DNA from: Bdellovibrionales bacterium
Lineage (GTDB): Bacteria; Bdellovibrionota; Bdellovibrionia; Bdellovibrionales; UBA1609
Assembly (NCBI GenBank): GCA_028279085.1
Contig: JANQSX010000129.1
Span: 1-8,981 of the forward strand
DNA length: 8,981 nucleotides
Direction of reading: 5' to 3'
Shown in pieces: positions 6,844 through 8,981 of the stretch. Position numbers and translations under genes: made by a program. Each line of letters begins with the position of its first letter. Within the stretch, counting starts at the first letter, position 1. The notes beneath the pieces are model-generated. The model saw only the letters and a program-made list of their open reading frames with translations, was not told the origin of the DNA and did not search any database.

Positions 6844-7575
6844 ATGCAAAAAATATTACTTATATTAACTTATATACGAGCTATTTTTCATTGGTTTTGG
6901 TTGGTGTTTTTCACTCTCCTATTCATAGCTATTATTCTTTTCTTTGAAATATTAGGATTCAAGAAAAAAAGCTATCAGGCTATGCGCTTTTGGGGCTTTG
7001 GTCTTTTATGGTTTTGCGGGATAAAAGTAAAGAGTAAAAACATACAAAATATACCCAAAAAGCCTTTTCTTATAATGTTCAACCATCGTAGTTATGTGGA
7101 TATTCTGGCTTTATTTCAAACCACTCCCGAGCGATTTCACTTCGGTGCAAAGAAAAATCTTTTTTATATTCCTTTCCTGGGATTTGCTATGAAAAAAGTG
7201 GGACATATACCTATCCATAGGAAAGACCCCAAAGAAGTATATCATTTATATGCTTCTCTAAAAGAAAGGATTAAAAGAGGAGATTGCTTTGCCTTATCCC
7301 CTGAAGGAACTAGACATACCGGTCAAGGATTGAGACGATTTAAAAAAGGACCTTTTATATTTGCTCTTCAACACCAAGTTAAAATCCTACCGGTTATTAT
7401 TCACAAGGCGGAAGAGTGCATGCCTAAAGGCTCCTGGTTTTTTAATATCGGAGCATGGAAAAGAACAGTGATTGTGGAATACCTGCCAGCAGTGGAAACA
7501 ACAGGAATAAATAAGAATGATATAAAACAATTACAAGATCAGATTCACAAAAATATGACCAGTCATCTTCATTGA
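6844..7575 (+). CDS. plsC: 1-acyl-sn-glycerol-3-phosphate acyltransferase (PlsC family)
   Basis: This 243-aa protein belongs to the PlsC/LPLAT family, whose members acylate lysophosphatidic acid to phosphatidic acid at the inner membrane. Acyltransferase block I is NHRSYVD (80-86, NHx4D), block II FGAKKNLFYIPFLG (100-113), block III PEGTR (153-157) and block IV LPVIIH (182-187). Hydrophobic segments at about 3-37 and 48-60 would anchor it. It is the only plus-strand gene here. The ATG at 6844 lacks a clear Shine-Dalgarno, having an A-rich stretch instead. Its 3' end overlaps the convergent VWA lipoprotein gene by 7 bp. The family also includes lysophospholipid and ornithine-lipid acyltransferases, so the exact acyl acceptor is inferred. 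Confidence 0.92.
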   Translation: MQKILLILTYIRAIFHWFWLVFFTLLFIAIILFFEILGFKKKSYQAMRFWGFGLLWFCGIKVKSKNIQNIPKKPFLIMFNHRSYVDILALFQTTPERFHFGAKKNLFYIPFLGFAMKKVGHIPIHRKDPKEVYHLYASLKERIKRGDCFALSPEGTRHTGQGLRRFKKGPFIFALQHQVKILPVIIHKAEECMPKGSWFFNIGAWKRTVIVEYLPAVETTGINKNDIKQLQDQIHKNMTSHLH

Positions 7576-8582
7576 TTTGCTAAACTCACTATGGACTTAG
7601 CGACAATAGAATAATCTTTTAAACAGATACTAAAATTACCTCCACCTGTTTTTGGAGCTAGAGATGCTATTTGTTTAGCTAGATTAGACTCCGGAAACCA
7701 GAATTGACGATCATCATTTTCCTTTTTGCACTTACTGTCATCCGGCAACACAATTAAACTCAACACCATCAATCTTTTTCCGGAACCATAAACTTTATTA
7801 AATTCATCAATAATCTCTTTTTCTTTGATATCAGCGACATCACTTTCCGGATTTTCATCTGTATTACTAATAATAATAGCTACGTAATCCGCTTCCTTTC
7901 TGGTTAAATGCTTATTAGCTTTGAAAGAAGCGTGCAGAGCACGTAAAGGCTGTTCCGCTCCTTGACAATAAGGAGGATATTCACATTCATTGACATGACC
8001 TCCACGATCATGAATCCGATGAGGTTTTCTAGTCATAGTATACTTAAAAACATTTCCATAATCAGGCACAGTGCGATCCAAATAACGTTTATTTAAAATA
8101 TCATATTTATCTTCCAATTTCATTGCCTCACCATCCATACCCTGACTTAAAAAGGAAAAGAAACCATCGCCTGAATAACCGGCGTTAGTAAAGAGTATGC
8201 GCCAATCCAACCCATTAATAATAGAAATAAAGTTTTTAAACCTTCTTTCAAATGCATAGTTTAAATAAAAATACATAGAATGTGATGTATCAAGGACAAG
8301 TAAAATATCCACAGGATGTTTGGACTGAGTCTTACTAGGGTCTTTTCCCTGATTCTTACCATCTGTAGGACAGTCATCGTATGAATAAACAGTGTATGAT
8401 TCACCTTCACAAACATTTTTTACCGGACTTCTTCTATCTGTTCCCGAACCATCTCGTCCATCACCACTTCTGCGACCCGATCTTCCGCCTCTTCCATCTT
8501 CTCCATCTCCATCTGTGGTAATGTCCGTACAACTGAACATAAAAAAGACAATACAAGGAATTAAAAGAATGCTTTTTTTCAT
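7569..8582 (-). CDS. Von Willebrand factor A domain lipoprotein, function unknown
   Basis: The first 18 residues form a lipoprotein signal peptide with lipobox MFSC (15-18), so Cys18 should be lipidated and the protein tethered in the envelope. Residues 23-52 are a low-complexity linker of almost only Gly, Asp, Arg, Ser and Glu. A VWA domain follows from about 91: VDILLVLDTSHSM (91-103) holds the metal-site DxSxS (Asp98, Ser100, Ser102), and YVAIIISNTDENPE (233-246) resembles the strand and acidic loop that complete the site. Six cysteines after the linker (58, 71, 200, 206, 285, 320) could form disulfides. The ATG at 8582 has GAGG (8590-8593) at 7 nt spacing. VWA domains bind metal-dependent protein ligands; the partner here is unknown. 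It lies between serS and plsC with no gene of obvious related function. Confidence 0.85.
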   Translation of the reverse strand: MKKSILLIPCIVFFMFSCTDITTDGDGEDGRGGRSGRRSGDGRDGSGTDRRSPVKNVCEGESYTVYSYDDCPTDGKNQGKDPSKTQSKHPVDILLVLDTSHSMYFYLNYAFERRFKNFISIINGLDWRILFTNAGYSGDGFFSFLSQGMDGEAMKLEDKYDILNKRYLDRTVPDYGNVFKYTMTRKPHRIHDRGGHVNECEYPPYCQGAEQPLRALHASFKANKHLTRKEADYVAIIISNTDENPESDVADIKEKEIIDEFNKVYGSGKRLMVLSLIVLPDDSKCKKENDDRQFWFPESNLAKQIASLAPKTGGGNFSICLKDYSIVAKSIVSLANQ

Positions 8583-8708
8583 TAATATGCCTCAACACTT
8601 AAATTGATGGTGACCCCACTTATTTTAAGTATCGGCACTTTAAGTTATATGAATTAGTATATAAAAAAAAATAGGATATATATTAAGTCGTGCTTCAAGA
8701 CACTTGTC
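8583..8708. other. 126-bp serS-VWA gap with AT-rich promoter-like region and recurring TTAAGT
   Basis: Upstream of the VWA gene the minus strand has TATACT (8656-8661, 5 of 6 to a -10 box) preceded by a T9 run (8662-8670), but no good -35. TTAAGT or its complement occurs at 8597-8602, 8625-8630, 8640-8645 and 8683-8688. Between two of these the minus strand reads GCCGATAC (8629-8636 region), close to the sigma-28 -10 consensus GCCGATAA, but no matching -35 is seen. No coding potential is evident. Confidence 0.3.
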
Positions 8709-8721
8709 TTAAGCATTTTTT
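8692..8721 (+). terminator. Hairpin with T-run over the serS stop codon, oriented as a plus-strand terminator
   Basis: AAGACA (8697-8702) pairs with TGTCTT (8705-8710), and GCTT (8692-8695) with AAGC (8711-8714) beyond a single bulged C. On the plus strand six T follow (8716-8721). In the serS direction no T-run follows the stem directly; the nearest is T9 more than 20 nt on. So the structure looks like an intrinsic terminator for a plus-strand transcript although no plus-strand gene precedes it. The stem may still serve as a 3' end for serS mRNA. Confidence 0.35.
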
Positions 8722-8981
8722 CCTTTTTTCTCAAACTCTCTCTGTTTGTCTGGATTCAAACAAGAAGTATTTAGATAAGAACTAAGAACTGGAGGGATAT
8801 AAACAGACCCATCCTCCTTTTGATGATTTTCCAGGAAAACAGCCAAAAGGCGAGGTAGAGCGATAGCTGTGTTATTTAATGTATAACAATAATGCACTTT
8901 TTCTTCTGTATCACGGTATCTGAGGTTTGTTCTACGCGCCTGCCAATCCAAAAGGGATGAACAACTATGTGTTTCAACATA
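8709..8981 (-). CDS. serS: Seryl-tRNA synthetase, C-terminal 91 codons only (5' part beyond right edge)
   Basis: SerRS charges tRNA-Ser (and tRNA-Sec). The frame is open to the window edge and I read 91 residues, from YVETHSCSSLLDWQARR onward. VETHSCS matches the family's EISSCS substrate-loop region, QARRTNLRYR matches QARRxxIRYR, and the class II motif 3 region is TLNNTAIALPRLLAVFLEN with its Arg conserved, followed by EDGSVYIPPVL. Many SerRS have GSGLAxGR in motif 3 where this one has NTAIALPR; I take this as a lineage variant. It ends with a short basic tail (FEKKGKNA) and TAA at 8709-8711. About 330 N-terminal residues (the coiled-coil arm and motifs 1-2) lie outside the window. Confidence 0.95.
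   Translation of the reverse strand, partial: YVETHSCSSLLDWQARRTNLRYRDTEEKVHYCYTLNNTAIALPRLLAVFLENHQKEDGSVYIPPVLSSYLNTSCLNPDKQREFEKKGKNA

Overview
The window is an AT-rich (by eye about 35-40% GC) bacterial chromosome segment made mostly of housekeeping genes. It reads as Gram-negative: there is a lipoprotein with a lipobox, a secreted protein with a type I signal peptide, a ProRS carrying the long INS editing domain, and a RibB fused to a degenerate RibA domain, an arrangement known mainly from Proteobacteria. The extracellular von Willebrand A lipoprotein and the low GC would suit Bdellovibrionota (Bdellovibrio/Bacteriovorax relatives). That placement is a weak inference from general resemblance, not from a search.

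Layout, left to right. All genes are on the minus strand except plsC. (1) 1-1561: riboflavin genes, ribB-X followed 7 nt later by ribH, which is cut by the left edge; they sit behind a good sigma-70-type promoter. (2) 1640-2782: an unrecognised secreted, cysteine-containing protein of 380 aa. (3) 2842-3543: pyrF (OMP decarboxylase), preceded by five 18-bp tandem repeats and a 75-bp palindromic repeat element that supplies the stop codon of proS. (4) 3711-5429: proS. (5) 5430-5729: a 300-bp gene-free gap holding a perfect 16-bp palindrome just upstream of proS and a nested foldback element of about 190 bp. (6) 5730-6725: trpS. (7) 6844-7575: plsC on the plus strand, diverging from trpS and overlapping tail-to-tail by 7 bp with (8) 7569-8582, a VWA-domain lipoprotein. 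(9) 8709-8981: the last 91 codons of serS, cut by the right edge, with a hairpin over its stop codon.

Three aminoacyl-tRNA synthetases (Ser, Trp, Pro) occur within about 5.3 kb, beside pyrimidine, riboflavin and phospholipid genes. I see no phage genes, transposase, CRISPR array, tRNA or rRNA. No recognisable new multi-gene system is present. The least explained parts are non-coding: the foldback element, the proS-proximal palindrome and the repeat expansion at the proS-pyrF junction. The two orphan exported proteins are the least explained genes.
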